From assembly GCA_963823105.1 (NCBI GenBank), contig CAWGKC010000004.1, positions 372,001 to 436,000 on the forward strand: a stretch of 64,000 bases of DNA, written 5' to 3'. A model generated the notes under the pieces. The model made no database searches, was not told where the DNA came from, and was given only the letters and a program-made list of their open reading frames with translations. The DNA comes from JAJYKC01 sp963823105 (GTDB lineage: Bacteria; Acidobacteriota; Terriglobia; Bryobacterales; Bryobacteraceae). A program made the translations under genes and the position numbers. The stretch's first letter is position 1; each line of letters starts with the position of its first letter. This document shows positions 47,376-57,158 of this stretch, piece by piece.

Positions 47376-48848
47376 ATGTCCAGCATCACCGGTATCCTGT
47401 CGCCGGCTCGGCGGCAGGAGAAGGAAGGCGGAGAGGCGAAACCGGCCGGCCCCACGATTCGGGTCTCCGAGTTGATCGCCGCGCTCTCCTACGCGCTCGA
47501 TTTGACCGAGGGCCAGCCGATGGGGCATTCGGCGCGGAGCTGCATCCTGGGCATGAGAATCGCCGGGCAAATCGGCATGCCGGTAGAGGAGCGGGCGGAT
47601 CTTTATTACGCGCTGCTGCTAAAAGACGCCGGTTGCAGCAGTAACTCTTCGCGGCTCTTTCACACGCTGGCGGCGGATGAAATCCGGGCCAAAGGCGCCG
47701 TGAAAACCACGGACTGGACGCGCTTGGGATGGGAGAGCCTGCAATACGCGCTCTCGCACGTGGCCACCGGCGCGCCATTTCTCGAACGGGTTGGCAGGCT
47801 ATTGCGCGTCGCCGCCATCCAGCAGACGGAGTCCCGCGCGCTGGTGAAGATTCGCTGCGAGCGCGGAGCGTCGATCGCCCGCCGCATGGGCTTCTCCGAA
47901 TCGGTAGCGGCGGGCATTCATGGCCTCGACGAACATTGGAATGGCGGAGGATACCCCAACGGACTTCGCGGCGAGAAAATCCCGCTCTTTTCCCGCATCA
48001 TGAATCTCGCTCAGACACTCGACGTTTTTCTGGTCCACTGCGGCGCGAAGGAGGCGATCGGGATCGCCGAAAGGCGCGCCCGGCGCTGGTTCGACCCCGA
48101 TCTGGTCCGCGCCGCCGCGTCGCTGGCCGGCAAAGACGCGCTCTGGGCCGGCCTCGGTTCTGCCACCGCCGCGCCCTACGCCGTCGCCATCGAACCGCTG
48201 GAACGCAGGTTGGAGGCCACCGAGGCGACTGTCGAAAACATCTGTCTCGCCTTCGCCGAGATCATCGACGCCAAGAGCCCGTTCACATTCCGCCACTCCA
48301 ACGGCGTGGCCGGCGCCGCCGTCGCCATCGGCCACTACCTCGATCTCAGCGCGCCCGACATCACCTTCCTGCGCCGCGCGGCGCTGCTCCACGACGTCGG
48401 CAAGCTGAGCGTGTCCAACTCGATCCTCGAAAAACCCGGGATGCTCGACAGCGCCGAGTGGGATGCGGTGAAGAAGCACCCTTACTACACCTACGAGGTC
48501 CTCAACCGCATTCCGACGTTTGAACGCTTGGCCGACGTCGCCGCCGCGCATCACGAAAGGCTGGACGGATCCGGGTATTACCGCGGCTGGGGCGCGGAAC
48601 AGTTGTCGCTGCCGGCGCGCATTCTGGCCGTCGCGGACATTTACGACGCCCTCGCCTCCAAGCGCCCCTATCGCGACGCGTTGCCGCTGGAGAAGGTCTT
48701 CGCCATCATGCAAGCGGACGCGCCGCGGGCGCTCGACCAACGCTGCGTGGACGCCCTCATGGCCGCGAAACGCGATTCGGCGTCGTCGAATCCGAGCCTA
48801 GTCAACTTGTCCGCCTCCGTTCAAGCCGCGGTTCCAATCGAGAAATAA
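47376..48848 (+). CDS. tandem HD-GYP protein, first domain degenerate
   Basis: 490 residues from MSSITGILSPARRQ. Two HD modules. The first (~residues 30-230) has HSARSCILGMRIA and LLKDAGCSSNSSR where LLHDxGK is expected, plus GLDEHWNGGGYPNGL, so metal binding is doubtful. The second (~290-450) is canonical: FRHSNGVAGAA, AALLHDVGKLSVSNSIL, KKHPYYTYEVLNRI, AAHHERLDGSGYYRG, AVADIYDALASKRPYR. HD-GYP domains hydrolyse cyclic-di-GMP. No receiver or sensor domain is attached; it could be regulated through the first module. Transcribed away from the sigma factor. Confidence 0.88.
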   Translation: MSSITGILSPARRQEKEGGEAKPAGPTIRVSELIAALSYALDLTEGQPMGHSARSCILGMRIAGQIGMPVEERADLYYALLLKDAGCSSNSSRLFHTLAADEIRAKGAVKTTDWTRLGWESLQYALSHVATGAPFLERVGRLLRVAAIQQTESRALVKIRCERGASIARRMGFSESVAAGIHGLDEHWNGGGYPNGLRGEKIPLFSRIMNLAQTLDVFLVHCGAKEAIGIAERRARRWFDPDLVRAAASLAGKDALWAGLGSATAAPYAVAIEPLERRLEATEATVENICLAFAEIIDAKSPFTFRHSNGVAGAAVAIGHYLDLSAPDITFLRRAALLHDVGKLSVSNSILEKPGMLDSAEWDAVKKHPYYTYEVLNRIPTFERLADVAAAHHERLDGSGYYRGWGAEQLSLPARILAVADIYDALASKRPYRDALPLEKVFAIMQADAPRALDQRCVDALMAAKRDSASSNPSLVNLSASVQAAVPIEK

Positions 48849-48934
48849 AGGCGGCCGCTCGCCCCGCTACTCCATTCGAGCGCTCCTCTGCCGCGTCGCT
48901 TCCGTCTCCGTTTGTTAGGCTGAAAGTTCACCCC

Positions 48935-50873
48935 ATGATCGACAGCCTGAACATCACCCTGCCCGACGGCAGCCACAAGACCGCGCCCGGCGGCGCGCGC
49001 CCCATCGACATCGCTACCGAAATCAGCCCGCGCCTGGCGGCCGATGCGGTCGTCGCTCGCGTAGACGGCGAACTTTGGGATCTGACCCGCCCGCTCGAAG
49101 GCGACGCGAAACTGGAAATCCTCACCACCCGCAATCCCGAAGCGCTGGAAGTCTATCGCCATTCGACGGCCCATCTGCTTGCCCTCGCCGTGCTCGAGCT
49201 GTTTCCCGAAACCCAACTGGGCATCGGGCCGCCCACCGAGGCCGGCTTCTATTACGACTTCGAGCGGAAGGATCCGTTCACTCCCGAAGACCTCGAAAAA
49301 ATCGAGAAGCGCATGTGGGACATCCAGGCGCGCGATCTTCCGTACGAGCGCGTCATGACGCCGAAGACCGAGGGCTTGGAACGTTACAAGAACCTCTGGA
49401 TGAAGTGCCAATTGATCGGCGAAAAAGCCGGCGAGGTTTTTTCCGAGTACACGCTCGGCCCCACCTTCATCGATTTCTGCCGCGGCCCGCACGTCCCCAG
49501 CACGTCGAAAATCAAGGCGTTCAAGCTGCTTTCCATCGCCGGCGCCTACTGGAAGGGCGACGAAAAGAATCCGCAGCTCCAGCGCATTTACGGCACGGCG
49601 TTCTTTTCGAAGAAGGAGCTGGCCGAGCACCTCGCCCGCCTCGAAGAAGCGAAGAAGCGCGACCATCGCAAGCTCGGCCAGGAGCTCGATCTATTCAGCA
49701 TCCAGGAACTCGCCGGTCCGGGGCTGATCTTTTTCCATCCCAAAGGCGGCATCGTCCGCAAGATCATCGAAGACTGGATGCGGGATCAATATCTGGCCCG
49801 CGGCTACTCGCTCGTCTACACGCCCCATGTGATGCGCCGCGATCTTTGGAAGACCTCCGGCCACGCCGAATTTTTATTCCGAGAACATGTTCACTCCGAT
49901 GGAACTCGACGACGCCGAGTACCAGCTGAAGCCGATGAACTGCCCCGGCCACATTCTGATTTACCGCGACCGCCAGCGCAGCTATCGCGATCTGCCGGTG
50001 CGCCTGGGCGAACTGGGCACGGTCTACCGCTACGAGCGCTCCGGCACCATGCACGGCCTGTTGCGCGTGCGCGGCTTCACCCAGGACGACGCGCATATTT
50101 TCTGCACTCCGGACCAGATCGAGGACGAGGTGGCCGGTTGTCTCGACTTCGCCATCGACGTGCTGAAGACCTTCGGCTTCACGAGCTATGAAGCCGAGCT
50201 TTCCACCTGGGACAAAGGCGTGAGCGGCAAATACGACGGCGCGGCGGATCTTTGGGAGCTGGCGGAAAGCTCGCTCGCCCGCGCCGCGGCGAAGCTCGAT
50301 CTGCAGGTGAAGGTGATCGCCGATGAAGCGGCCTTCTACGGCCCGAAGATCGACATGAAACTGGTCGACGCCCTCGGCCGCAAATGGCAGCTTTCGACCG
50401 TCCAGTTCGACTTCACTCTGCCGCGGCGGTTCGGCCTGGAATATGTCGCCGAGGACGGCAAGAAGCACCAGCCGCTGATGGTCCACCGCGCTCTGTACGG
50501 TTCGGTGGAGCGGTTCTTCGGCATTCTCGTCGAACATTACGCCGGCGCGTTCCCGGTCTGGCTCGCCCCCGTTCAAGCGGTGGTGCTCCCGATCACCGAC
50601 CGGCATCTCGACTACGCGCGCGGAGTCCAGCAGCGCCTCGAGAAGGCCGGCATCCGCGCCACGCTCGACGACCGCAAGGAAAAAGTGAATCTGAAGATCC
50701 GCGACGCGCAAATGCAGAAGGTGCCGTTCATGCTGGTGGCGGGCGACCGCGAGGTGGAGCAAGGGAGCGTCTCCGTCCGCCATCGCAAACACGGCGACCA
50801 GGGCGCGCAACCGGTGGAGGAGTTCCTCGCCCGTGTCCAGGACTTGATCGCCACCAAAAATGTCGACGAGTAA
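48935..50873 (+). CDS. thrS: threonyl-tRNA synthetase (frame break at a T run)
   Basis: About 645 residues. TGS domain (ITLPDGSHKTAPGGARPID), editing domain with HSTAHLLALAVLELFP (HxxxH), then the class II core. The T5 run at 49871-49875 must be T4: with one T removed the protein reads SGHAEFYSENMFTPM and continues in the second frame. Zinc ligands are in KPMNCPGH, DDAHIF and LMVHRAL; motif 2 is RSGTMHGLLRVRGFTQDD; the anticodon domain ends at DLIATKNVDE. Essential for translation, so a sequencing insertion is the likely cause. Confidence 0.95.
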
Positions 50874-50932
50874 TTGGAACGCCGGAGATTTGAAACAAGC
50901 TTGCTACACTATGTTTAGAGACCGCGCCGGCC

Positions 50933-51778
50933 ATGGCAACACCTTTAGCCGCTAACACTCTCGCCGATGCGTTCGCCGGATTAAACGCGGCTCTTCAGGC
51001 GGAGATTGGCACGGCCGTGGAAGCCTCCAAACGCCGGACCTCGGAATCGTTGAATCAAGCCGTGCGCCGTTTGCGTTTTGCGCGCGGTGAAGCGGAATGG
51101 AGCGCGGCGCTCGCCGATGCGGCTATGGCCTATGCCGCTCGCGTTGCGGTGTTCACCTTCGAAGGCGGCATGATCCGCCTGTCCGCGGCGCGCGGTATCG
51201 AGTCTGGCGGACCGCTCCCTCCCTCGCCCCTCCGCTCCGCGCCGGCGTTCGCTTCGGCGGTTGAAACCTGCGAACCGGTTGTGGCGCTCCGTTCCTCCTC
51301 GGAGATGCCCGCGCCCTTCGCCGCTTTGCCCGGAGTCGCCGGGCCGGGCCGGTTCCATCTTTTTCCCATCCACTCCCGCGGCCGCGCCGCCGCGGCGCTC
51401 TATGCCGACGGCGAAGTGGACGCGGCGAATCTTGAACTGATCGCCGCTATCGCCGGCCCGATTCTCGACGCGCACTCGGTGAGCGCCTCGAGCCCCGCGT
51501 CCTCGAAACCCGCCGATCTGCGCGCCCAACGCATCGCCCGCGTTCGCGTCGCCGAAATCCGCTTAAACCACGATGCCGCCGTCCGCCAGGGGCGCATGGA
51601 GCGCGACCTCTATCGTTTTCTCCAAACTCCCATCGACGCCGCCCGCGAAGAATTCCTTCGCGAATTTATCGCCGGCGACCCGTCGATGCCGGACTATCTT
51701 CATCTCGAAATTTTGCGCACGCTCGCCAACGGCGACGAGGAGATTCTTGGTCCGCATTACCCAGGCCCGTTGGCTTAA
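50933..51778 (+). CDS. GAF-like domain protein of unknown function
   Basis: 281 residues. An N-terminal helical, coiled-coil-like region (~1-45) leads into a GAF-like fold (LADAAMAYAARVAVFTFEGGMIRLSAARGIE, RFHLFPIHSRGRAAAALYADG, LELIAAIAGPILDAH). A C-terminal helical region (~185-281) starts RAQRIARVRVAEIRLNH. No catalytic motif. Similar proteins are often found next to lytic transglycosylase genes in Acidobacteria. Its end overlaps the transglycosylase start by 32 bp. Confidence 0.65.
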   Translation: MATPLAANTLADAFAGLNAALQAEIGTAVEASKRRTSESLNQAVRRLRFARGEAEWSAALADAAMAYAARVAVFTFEGGMIRLSAARGIESGGPLPPSPLRSAPAFASAVETCEPVVALRSSSEMPAPFAALPGVAGPGRFHLFPIHSRGRAAAALYADGEVDAANLELIAAIAGPILDAHSVSASSPASSKPADLRAQRIARVRVAEIRLNHDAAVRQGRMERDLYRFLQTPIDAAREEFLREFIAGDPSMPDYLHLEILRTLANGDEEILGPHYPGPLA

Positions 51779-54074
51779 GATCGCCGCCGCGCTGGCGATC
51801 TCGGCGGCGCTCGCCGTCCCGATGGCAAAGGCCGCCACGCACAAAAAGAAACATCGCCCCGCCCCGGCCGCCTCCTCGAAAAAAGCCAAGCGGCGGAAGG
51901 GCAAAAAAATCGCTCGCAGAATCGCGCCGCCCAAAGCGCCGCCCACCATTACCGCCGCCCCAGGCACGCTCGCCGCTCTCGCGCAGGGCTATCGCCTGAA
52001 ACCTTCCGCGGCAAAGGCCGCCACGCTCGAAAGCTACGCCCGCGCTCACGCCGGCACTCCAGCCGAGGGCCAGGCCGATCTCGCTCTCGCCGCAACGGAA
52101 GTCCAACAGGGACACTTCGACGCCATACCGAGACTGACCGCCGTCGCCGCAAAGCGTCTGCCCGAGTTGGCCGATTACGCCGCGTATTTTAACGCGAGCG
52201 CTCTGCGGGACGCCGCCGCCGTGGACCGCGCGCTCGAACCGGTATGGTCCGCGAAGCCGGAATCGCCGCTGTCCGCCCCCGCCGCGATGATGTTGGCGCG
52301 AACTCTTCTCGATGCTTCCAAACCACAAAAGGCGCTGGATGTTTTGGACCGCCACGGCCCCGGCGACATCCCCTCCGTTCTTCTTCTGCGCGGTCGCGCA
52401 TCGGAGGCGCTGAACCACGTCGCCGATGCCGCCCACGCCTATCAGGCCATTTATTTCGACACGCCGCTCGCCTCCGAATCCGCCGATGCCGAGCGGGCGC
52501 TGGCCCGGTTGCGCGACGAACCCGGATATCCCGCGGCCGGAGAGGAGCGCATCCTCGGCCGCGCCCAGAAGTTGCTCGACGCCGGCCAGCACGAGGCCGC
52601 CCGCCGCTATCTCGAATCCTCGCTGCCGCGCCTGGATGGCGAATGGAAAGATCTGGCCGAAGTGCGCATCGGCGCCGCGTTGTTTTTCGCCAAAGACGAT
52701 TCCGCCGCCTATGACCGGCTCAAATCCTTAAACGTCGATTCCCCTCCAGCCGATGCCGAGCGTCTCTTCTACGTGGCCCGCTCGGCCGGCCGGATGGACC
52801 GCGAAGCCGAAGCGCACGAGGCCCTCGACGCCCTCGCCAAGCGTCATCCCGATTCCGTCTGGCGGCAACGCGCCCTAATCGCCGAAGGCAACCGCCACTT
52901 GGTGGCCAATGAGCGCGCCGCCTACGAGCCTCTATATCGCGCCTGCTACGAATCGTTTCTCGAATCCGACGATTCCGCTTATTGCCATTGGAAAGTGGTC
53001 TGGGCGGAGTATCTCGATGGCCACTCCCGCGCCGCCGCCGCGCTCAAGGCGCATCTTCAAAACTATCCGCATTCGGCGAAAGCCAATGCGGCGATGTATT
53101 TCCTCGGGCGCATCGCCGAATCCTCCGAGGACTGGGACGCCGCGGGCACTTGGTATACCGCGATCGCCGATCGCTTCCCCAACTCCTATTACGCCATCCT
53201 CGCCCGCGAGCGCCTCCACGCCGCCTCCATCGCCGGCGCTTCCGAATCTCCCGACGTCCGCGCGTTCGTGAATAAGCTGCCCCGGCCCTCGCGCCCTCAA
53301 TTCACCGGCTTCGATCCCTTGCCCTCCACCGCCAAGCGAATCCTTCGCGCCCGGCTGCTCACCGAAGCCGGCCTCGACGACGAGGCCGATCGCGAATTGC
53401 GTTTCGGCGCCGAAACCGATGGCCAGCCCCAGATCGACGCCTACGAACTGGCGTCGCTCGCCAGCCAGCGCGGCGCCCCGGATAAAGGAATTCGCTATAT
53501 CAAGCACTACGTCGCGGGCTATCTGAATTTACCCTTGGACGCCGCGCCCATTCAATTCTGGCAGCTCGCGTTTCCCTTGCCCTATCGCCGTCCGCTCGAG
53601 CAATACAGCCTGCAGCATTCGCTCGATCCGTACTTGACCGCCGCGCTGATCCGCCAGGAGTCCGAGTTTAATTCGCGCGCCGTCTCCATCCCCGGCGCGC
53701 TTGGCCTGACGCAAGTCATGCCGGCCACCGGCCGCCAGATCAGCCACCGCGTCGGCATCGCCCGCTTCCGCACCGCGCTGCTATTCCAACCCGAAGTGAA
53801 TTTGCGGATCGGCACCTATTATCTCCGCGCGCTTCTCGACGGATTGCAGGGAAGCCCCGAAGCCGCGCTCGCTTCTTACAACGCCGGCAAGAGCCGCGTC
53901 GACGCCTGGCTCGCTTGGACCACGTACAAAGAACCCGCCGAATTCGTCGAGTCCATCCCCTTCACCCAAACCCGCGACTATGTCGAGGTCGTCCTTCACA
54001 ACGCCGACATCTACCGCCGCCTCTATGGCCATCCCGCGGCGGCCGTCGCTCGCATCATCACACCCAAAAGCTAG
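51747..54074 (+). CDS. slt: soluble lytic murein transglycosylase (Slt70-like)
   Basis: 775 residues from a TTG at 51747 preceded by GAGGAG; this start supplies the signal peptide ITQARWLKIAAALAISAALAVPMAKA. A Lys/Arg-rich linker (30-60) is followed by a long alpha-superhelical region of TPR-like repeats (~70-600) and the SLT domain (~620-770): LIRQESEFNSRAVSIPGALGLTQVMPATG (catalytic Glu), then YYLRALLDGLQGSPEAALASYNAGKSRV. It cleaves peptidoglycan to 1,6-anhydro-muropeptides. Starts further upstream in this frame lie inside the GAF-like gene and lack any signal. Confidence 0.9.
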   Translation: MVRITQARWLKIAAALAISAALAVPMAKAATHKKKHRPAPAASSKKAKRRKGKKIARRIAPPKAPPTITAAPGTLAALAQGYRLKPSAAKAATLESYARAHAGTPAEGQADLALAATEVQQGHFDAIPRLTAVAAKRLPELADYAAYFNASALRDAAAVDRALEPVWSAKPESPLSAPAAMMLARTLLDASKPQKALDVLDRHGPGDIPSVLLLRGRASEALNHVADAAHAYQAIYFDTPLASESADAERALARLRDEPGYPAAGEERILGRAQKLLDAGQHEAARRYLESSLPRLDGEWKDLAEVRIGAALFFAKDDSAAYDRLKSLNVDSPPADAERLFYVARSAGRMDREAEAHEALDALAKRHPDSVWRQRALIAEGNRHLVANERAAYEPLYRACYESFLESDDSAYCHWKVVWAEYLDGHSRAAAALKAHLQNYPHSAKANAAMYFLGRIAESSEDWDAAGTWYTAIADRFPNSYYAILARERLHAASIAGASESPDVRAFVNKLPRPSRPQFTGFDPLPSTAKRILRARLLTEAGLDDEADRELRFGAETDGQPQIDAYELASLASQRGAPDKGIRYIKHYVAGYLNLPLDAAPIQFWQLAFPLPYRRPLEQYSLQHSLDPYLTAALIRQESEFNSRAVSIPGALGLTQVMPATGRQISHRVGIARFRTALLFQPEVNLRIGTYYLRALLDGLQGSPEAALASYNAGKSRVDAWLAWTTYKEPAEFVESIPFTQTRDYVEVVLHNADIYRRLYGHPAAAVARIITPKS

Positions 54075-54510
54075 CCAAACAACTGAAATTCCGAAACTCC
54101 AAATCGCCAGTCACAACGCTCAAAAAAATCTCTATCTCCCTCTCCCTAAACATCTTACACCCGATTTCGCCGTTCCGCCTTCTCGTCTTTTCCCCACCCC
54201 CCGCGCTATTGTGTAACCAAGAGCGAGACGACTGATCATCTTCGTCCTCGCCGCTAAGCGGTTTCCACCCTAGGCAATGGAGATCGCGAATGCAAAAAGG
54301 TGGGCGCTGGCCGCTCGCGTTTGACGCGGCTCCCTAACCCGTGCAAGGGCAAATGAACGGGTTTTTGATCTTCGTAAAAACGCAACGTTGCACTAAATTC
54401 TTAGCAAGCAAAGAGGAGAAGAGAAAGTAGAGCAGGATCGCCGGCGGAACCTGTGTTACCCGCGCCAAATTTGTTGAGGCATTAGTGTCTCCGAATTTCC
54501 GTCCACGTGT
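54075..54510. other. 436-bp intergenic stretch
   Basis: No gene is supported on either strand. It includes a small palindrome (CCGCTAAGCGG, ~54250) and a candidate terminator described separately. The DUF6526 gene reads toward it from the right. Confidence 0.4.
54336..54366 (+). terminator. candidate intrinsic terminator
   Basis: AACCCGT (54336-54342) pairs with ACGGGTT (54357-54363) around a 14-nt loop, followed by TTT. The stem is short and the loop large, so this is weak. It lies ~260 bp after slt; it could end that message or a small RNA transcribed from 54.1-54.3 kb. Confidence 0.35.
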
Positions 54511-54948
54511 CTAAACACGAAACGTGTCGGGCCGCCAAACGACGATGGCCTGCTTGATCTGTTTGTTCGTGAGCTTCTCCTCCAGCGCGCGCTTCACCAA
54601 ACTCGCTAACTCGCCGTCGCAGGCAAAGCGCAGCCCTACCATTTGCGATTCGCTCAATTCGACGACGCGTGGCTGCAACTCGGCCGGCAGTACGCCCTGC
54701 ATCCGCAGCCGCTCTTCCAAGCGGATCAGCCGGTCCTGCACCTTCAACGAATACGTGCGCATTCTCACCAGTCCCACGACAATCGCGATGGCGAAAAGCA
54801 ATCCGAATCCGGTTCCTCCTCCGGGATGCAGATACAGATTCCTGGCCGCGAGCCCCAGGTACACTAACGCCACGGGCGCAAGGAAAAAATGAAACGGCGG
54901 ATCGAACCGCGTGTGATTGGCATAGGTCTGAGTTTTGTTGTCTGGCAA
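54511..54948 (-). CDS. DUF6526-family membrane protein
   Basis: 145 residues. QTYANHTRFDPPFHFFLAPVALVYLGLAARNLYLH contains the conserved N-terminal motif and first membrane helix; a second helix (FGLLFAIAIVVGLVRM) follows, then a cytoplasmic helical region (LIRLEERLRMQGVLPAELQ, LTNKQIKQAIVVWRPDTFRV). The function of the family is unknown. It stands alone, ~43 bp downstream of larB. Confidence 0.8.
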   Translation of the reverse strand: MPDNKTQTYANHTRFDPPFHFFLAPVALVYLGLAARNLYLHPGGGTGFGLLFAIAIVVGLVRMRTYSLKVQDRLIRLEERLRMQGVLPAELQPRVVELSESQMVGLRFACDGELASLVKRALEEKLTNKQIKQAIVVWRPDTFRV

Positions 54949-54991
54949 GGTGTCCCCTCTCTCGGCACATTATATGCTACAGCCGCGCGCA

Positions 54992-55738
54992 TTACACGCG
55001 ATTGATCAGGCTCGCCACGTAACCGGCGCCGAATCCGTTGTCGATGTTCACCACAGTCACATTGCTGGCGCAACTATTCAGCATCCCCAATAGCGCGGCC
55101 AGCCCGTGGAAACTGGCCCCATACCCCACGCTCGTCGGTACGGCGATCACCGGCGCGGAAACCAGTCCGCCGACGACGCTCGGCAGCGCTCCCTCCATGC
55201 CGGCGCAAACGACGATCGCCTTCGCCCGCTGCAACCGTTCCGTATTGCCCATCAGCCGATGAATGCCCGCGACGCCCACATCGTAAATCGCTTCCACTTC
55301 GTTCCCCAGAATTTCCGCGGTCAGCAGCGCTTCCTCCGCCACCGGAATGTCGCTGGTCCCTGCGCACACAATGGCGATCGTGCCCTTCCCGCGCCGCTCG
55401 CGGTCGCCCCACACCCGCACCACGCCGGATAGCGGAAAATACTCCGCCTCCTCGCGAATGCCGCGCACGCGCTCCGCGATCTCCTCGTTCGCCCGCGTCA
55501 CCAGAAGGTTTCCCGATCGCTCCAACAGCCGCCCCGCGATCGCCGCCACCTGCTCCGCCGTCTTCCCCTGTCCGAAAATCACTTCGCTCATCCCCTGCCG
55601 CAACGACCGGTGATGATCCACCTTGGCGAATCCCAGATCTTCAAACGGCATATGCCGCAAACGTTCCAGCGCCGAATCGACCGGCGTCGCGCCTTCCCGC
55701 ACCTCTTCCAGCAGCCGTTTTAAATGAGACTGGTCCAT
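54992..55738 (-). CDS. larB: LarB, pyridinium-3,5-biscarboxylate mononucleotide synthase
   Basis: 248 residues from MDQSHLKRLLEEVREG. A PurE-like fold with KTAEQVAAIAGRLLER, IAIVCAGTSDIPVAEEALLTAE, YDVGVAGIHRLMG, VVCAGMEGALPSVVGGL and CASNVTVVNIDNGFGAGYVA, all typical of LarB. It carboxylates and hydrolyses NaAD, the first step to the nickel-pincer cofactor of lactate racemase and related enzymes. larC, larE and larA are not in the window. A TTG at 55756 would overlap the upstream stop, but the ATG is preferred. Confidence 0.92.
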   Translation of the reverse strand: MDQSHLKRLLEEVREGATPVDSALERLRHMPFEDLGFAKVDHHRSLRQGMSEVIFGQGKTAEQVAAIAGRLLERSGNLLVTRANEEIAERVRGIREEAEYFPLSGVVRVWGDRERRGKGTIAIVCAGTSDIPVAEEALLTAEILGNEVEAIYDVGVAGIHRLMGNTERLQRAKAIVVCAGMEGALPSVVGGLVSAPVIAVPTSVGYGASFHGLAALLGMLNSCASNVTVVNIDNGFGAGYVASLINRV

Positions 55739-55752
55739 CGTTTCAACCGCCC

Positions 55753-56202
55753 TCAAAACGCGAGTTCGTCTCCCTTTTTCAATCCGTTTTTCGCCGCCGC
55801 TCCGCCCGCCAACTCCAGAACGTATTGCGACATTTCATTGCCTCCGTAGTGCGGGCAATCGTTCGCCGCCTTCCGGCACGGCGGCGTATTCGCCGATATT
55901 TCGACGATGCGCCGTCCGCTATCGATCCACACGATGTCCAACGGAATTTTGCATTGATACATCCAAAAATTAAACTTGCCCGATTGCGGAAATACGAACA
56001 ACATCCCGTGATCCACCGCCAGCGATTCGCGGAACATCAATCCCTTGGTCAGGTCCCGCTGCGTCAACGCCACCTCGGCTTCAATCATCTGCCCGTTTGG
56101 TAACCGGATCGACTCGCTATGCAATGCATCGCTGCCCCCCTCCGGCCCGCAAGCCGCCAGGAAACTGAAAACGATCGCCGCGAGGAGGCTTCTACGAATC
56201 AC
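55753..56202 (-). CDS. DUF192-family lipoprotein
   Basis: 149 residues from GTG 56202. IRRSLLAAIVFSFLAAC is a lipoprotein signal peptide with acylated Cys. DUF192 body: IEAEVALTQRDLTKGLMFRESLAVDHGMLFVFP, FWMYQCKIPLDIVWID, and VLELAGGAAAKNGLKKGDEL. A small compact beta-barrel family of unknown function. Longer upstream readings are Arg-rich noise. Divergent from mqnP, with ~70 bp between. Confidence 0.85.
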   Translation of the reverse strand: MIRRSLLAAIVFSFLAACGPEGGSDALHSESIRLPNGQMIEAEVALTQRDLTKGLMFRESLAVDHGMLFVFPQSGKFNFWMYQCKIPLDIVWIDSGRRIVEISANTPPCRKAANDCPHYGGNEMSQYVLELAGGAAAKNGLKKGDELAF

Positions 56203-56272
56203 ACACTTGAGTATAAGTGACGCGCGCCAACCTCCGCCGCCATCTACAGTATTAAGAGAGGCTCCCTCGCGC

Positions 56273-57157
56273 ATGCTTTTTCGCCGGCTGCGGCTGACGC
56301 TCGAAATGATCAAGTTCGAGCATTCCGTCTTCGCCCTTCCCTTCGCCCTCACCGGCGCGTTGCTCGCGCTGCGCGGAGACCCGGCCGCGGCGCCGTCCAT
56401 CCTCCGCACCCTGGTTTGGATCGTCGTCGCGATGGTCGCGGCGCGCTCGGCCGCCATGGCGTTTAATCGCATCCTCGACGCCGACGTGGACGCCCGCAAC
56501 CCTCGCACCCGTTCGCGCCACATCCCCGCCGGACTGCTTAGTCCCGGCTTCGCTTGGGTCTTCATCGGCGTCGCGGTGCTCGTCTTTCTTCTCGCTTCGC
56601 GCGCGTTGAATCCTCTCTGTCTCAAACTTGCGCCGCTCGCCCTCGCCATCGTCTTTTTCTATTCCTACACGAAGCGCTTCACCTCCCTCTCGCACCTCGT
56701 GCTCGGGTTCAGCCTCGGCATCGCGCCCGCCGCCGCCTGGATCGCCGTCCGTGGCTCGCTCGATCCGCGCATTCTCTGGCTCACCGCCGCCGTCGCGCTT
56801 TGGACCGCGGGCTTCGACGTCATCTATTCGTGCCAGGATTACGAATTCGACCACGCCGAAGGTCTCTTCAGCCTCCCGCGCCGATTCGGAATTTCCACCG
56901 CGCTCTGGATCGCGCGCATCTTACACTTGGGAATGATCGCCTGCCTCGCCGCGCTGATCGCCGCGTTTCATCTCGGATGGCTCAGCGCGGCCGGCGTCGC
57001 CGTCGTCGCCGCTCTACTCGCCTATGAGCACAGCCTCGTAAAGGCCAACGACCTGTCCCGCGTCAACGCCGCCTTCTTCACCGTGAACGGCTACGTCAGC
57101 ATGTTATTCTTCTTGTTTTGGGCTGCCGACCTGTACTTGCTCCCAGTGAGACTCTGA
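56273..57157 (+). CDS. mqnP: UbiA-like 4-hydroxybenzoate/futalosine-pathway prenyltransferase (MqnP)
   Basis: 294 residues, about eight membrane helices. The first Asp-rich motif is NRILDADVDARNPRTRSR (NxxxDxxxD); the second is YSCQDYEFDHAEGLFSLPRRFG. The start MLFRRLRLTLEMIKFEHSVFALPFAL is usual for MqnP. It attaches the isoprenoid side chain in menaquinone synthesis. The stop is one base before the mqnE ATG, which supports the assignment over a ubiquinone UbiA. Confidence 0.88.
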   Translation: MLFRRLRLTLEMIKFEHSVFALPFALTGALLALRGDPAAAPSILRTLVWIVVAMVAARSAAMAFNRILDADVDARNPRTRSRHIPAGLLSPGFAWVFIGVAVLVFLLASRALNPLCLKLAPLALAIVFFYSYTKRFTSLSHLVLGFSLGIAPAAAWIAVRGSLDPRILWLTAAVALWTAGFDVIYSCQDYEFDHAEGLFSLPRRFGISTALWIARILHLGMIACLAALIAAFHLGWLSAAGVAVVAALLAYEHSLVKANDLSRVNAAFFTVNGYVSMLFFLFWAADLYLLPVRL

Positions 57158-57158
57158 T

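Noticed and set aside
48935..50873. thrS as a true pseudogene
   Set aside because: Both halves are fully conserved and one T in a T5 run restores the frame; the gene is essential unless a second copy exists, so sequence error is more likely.
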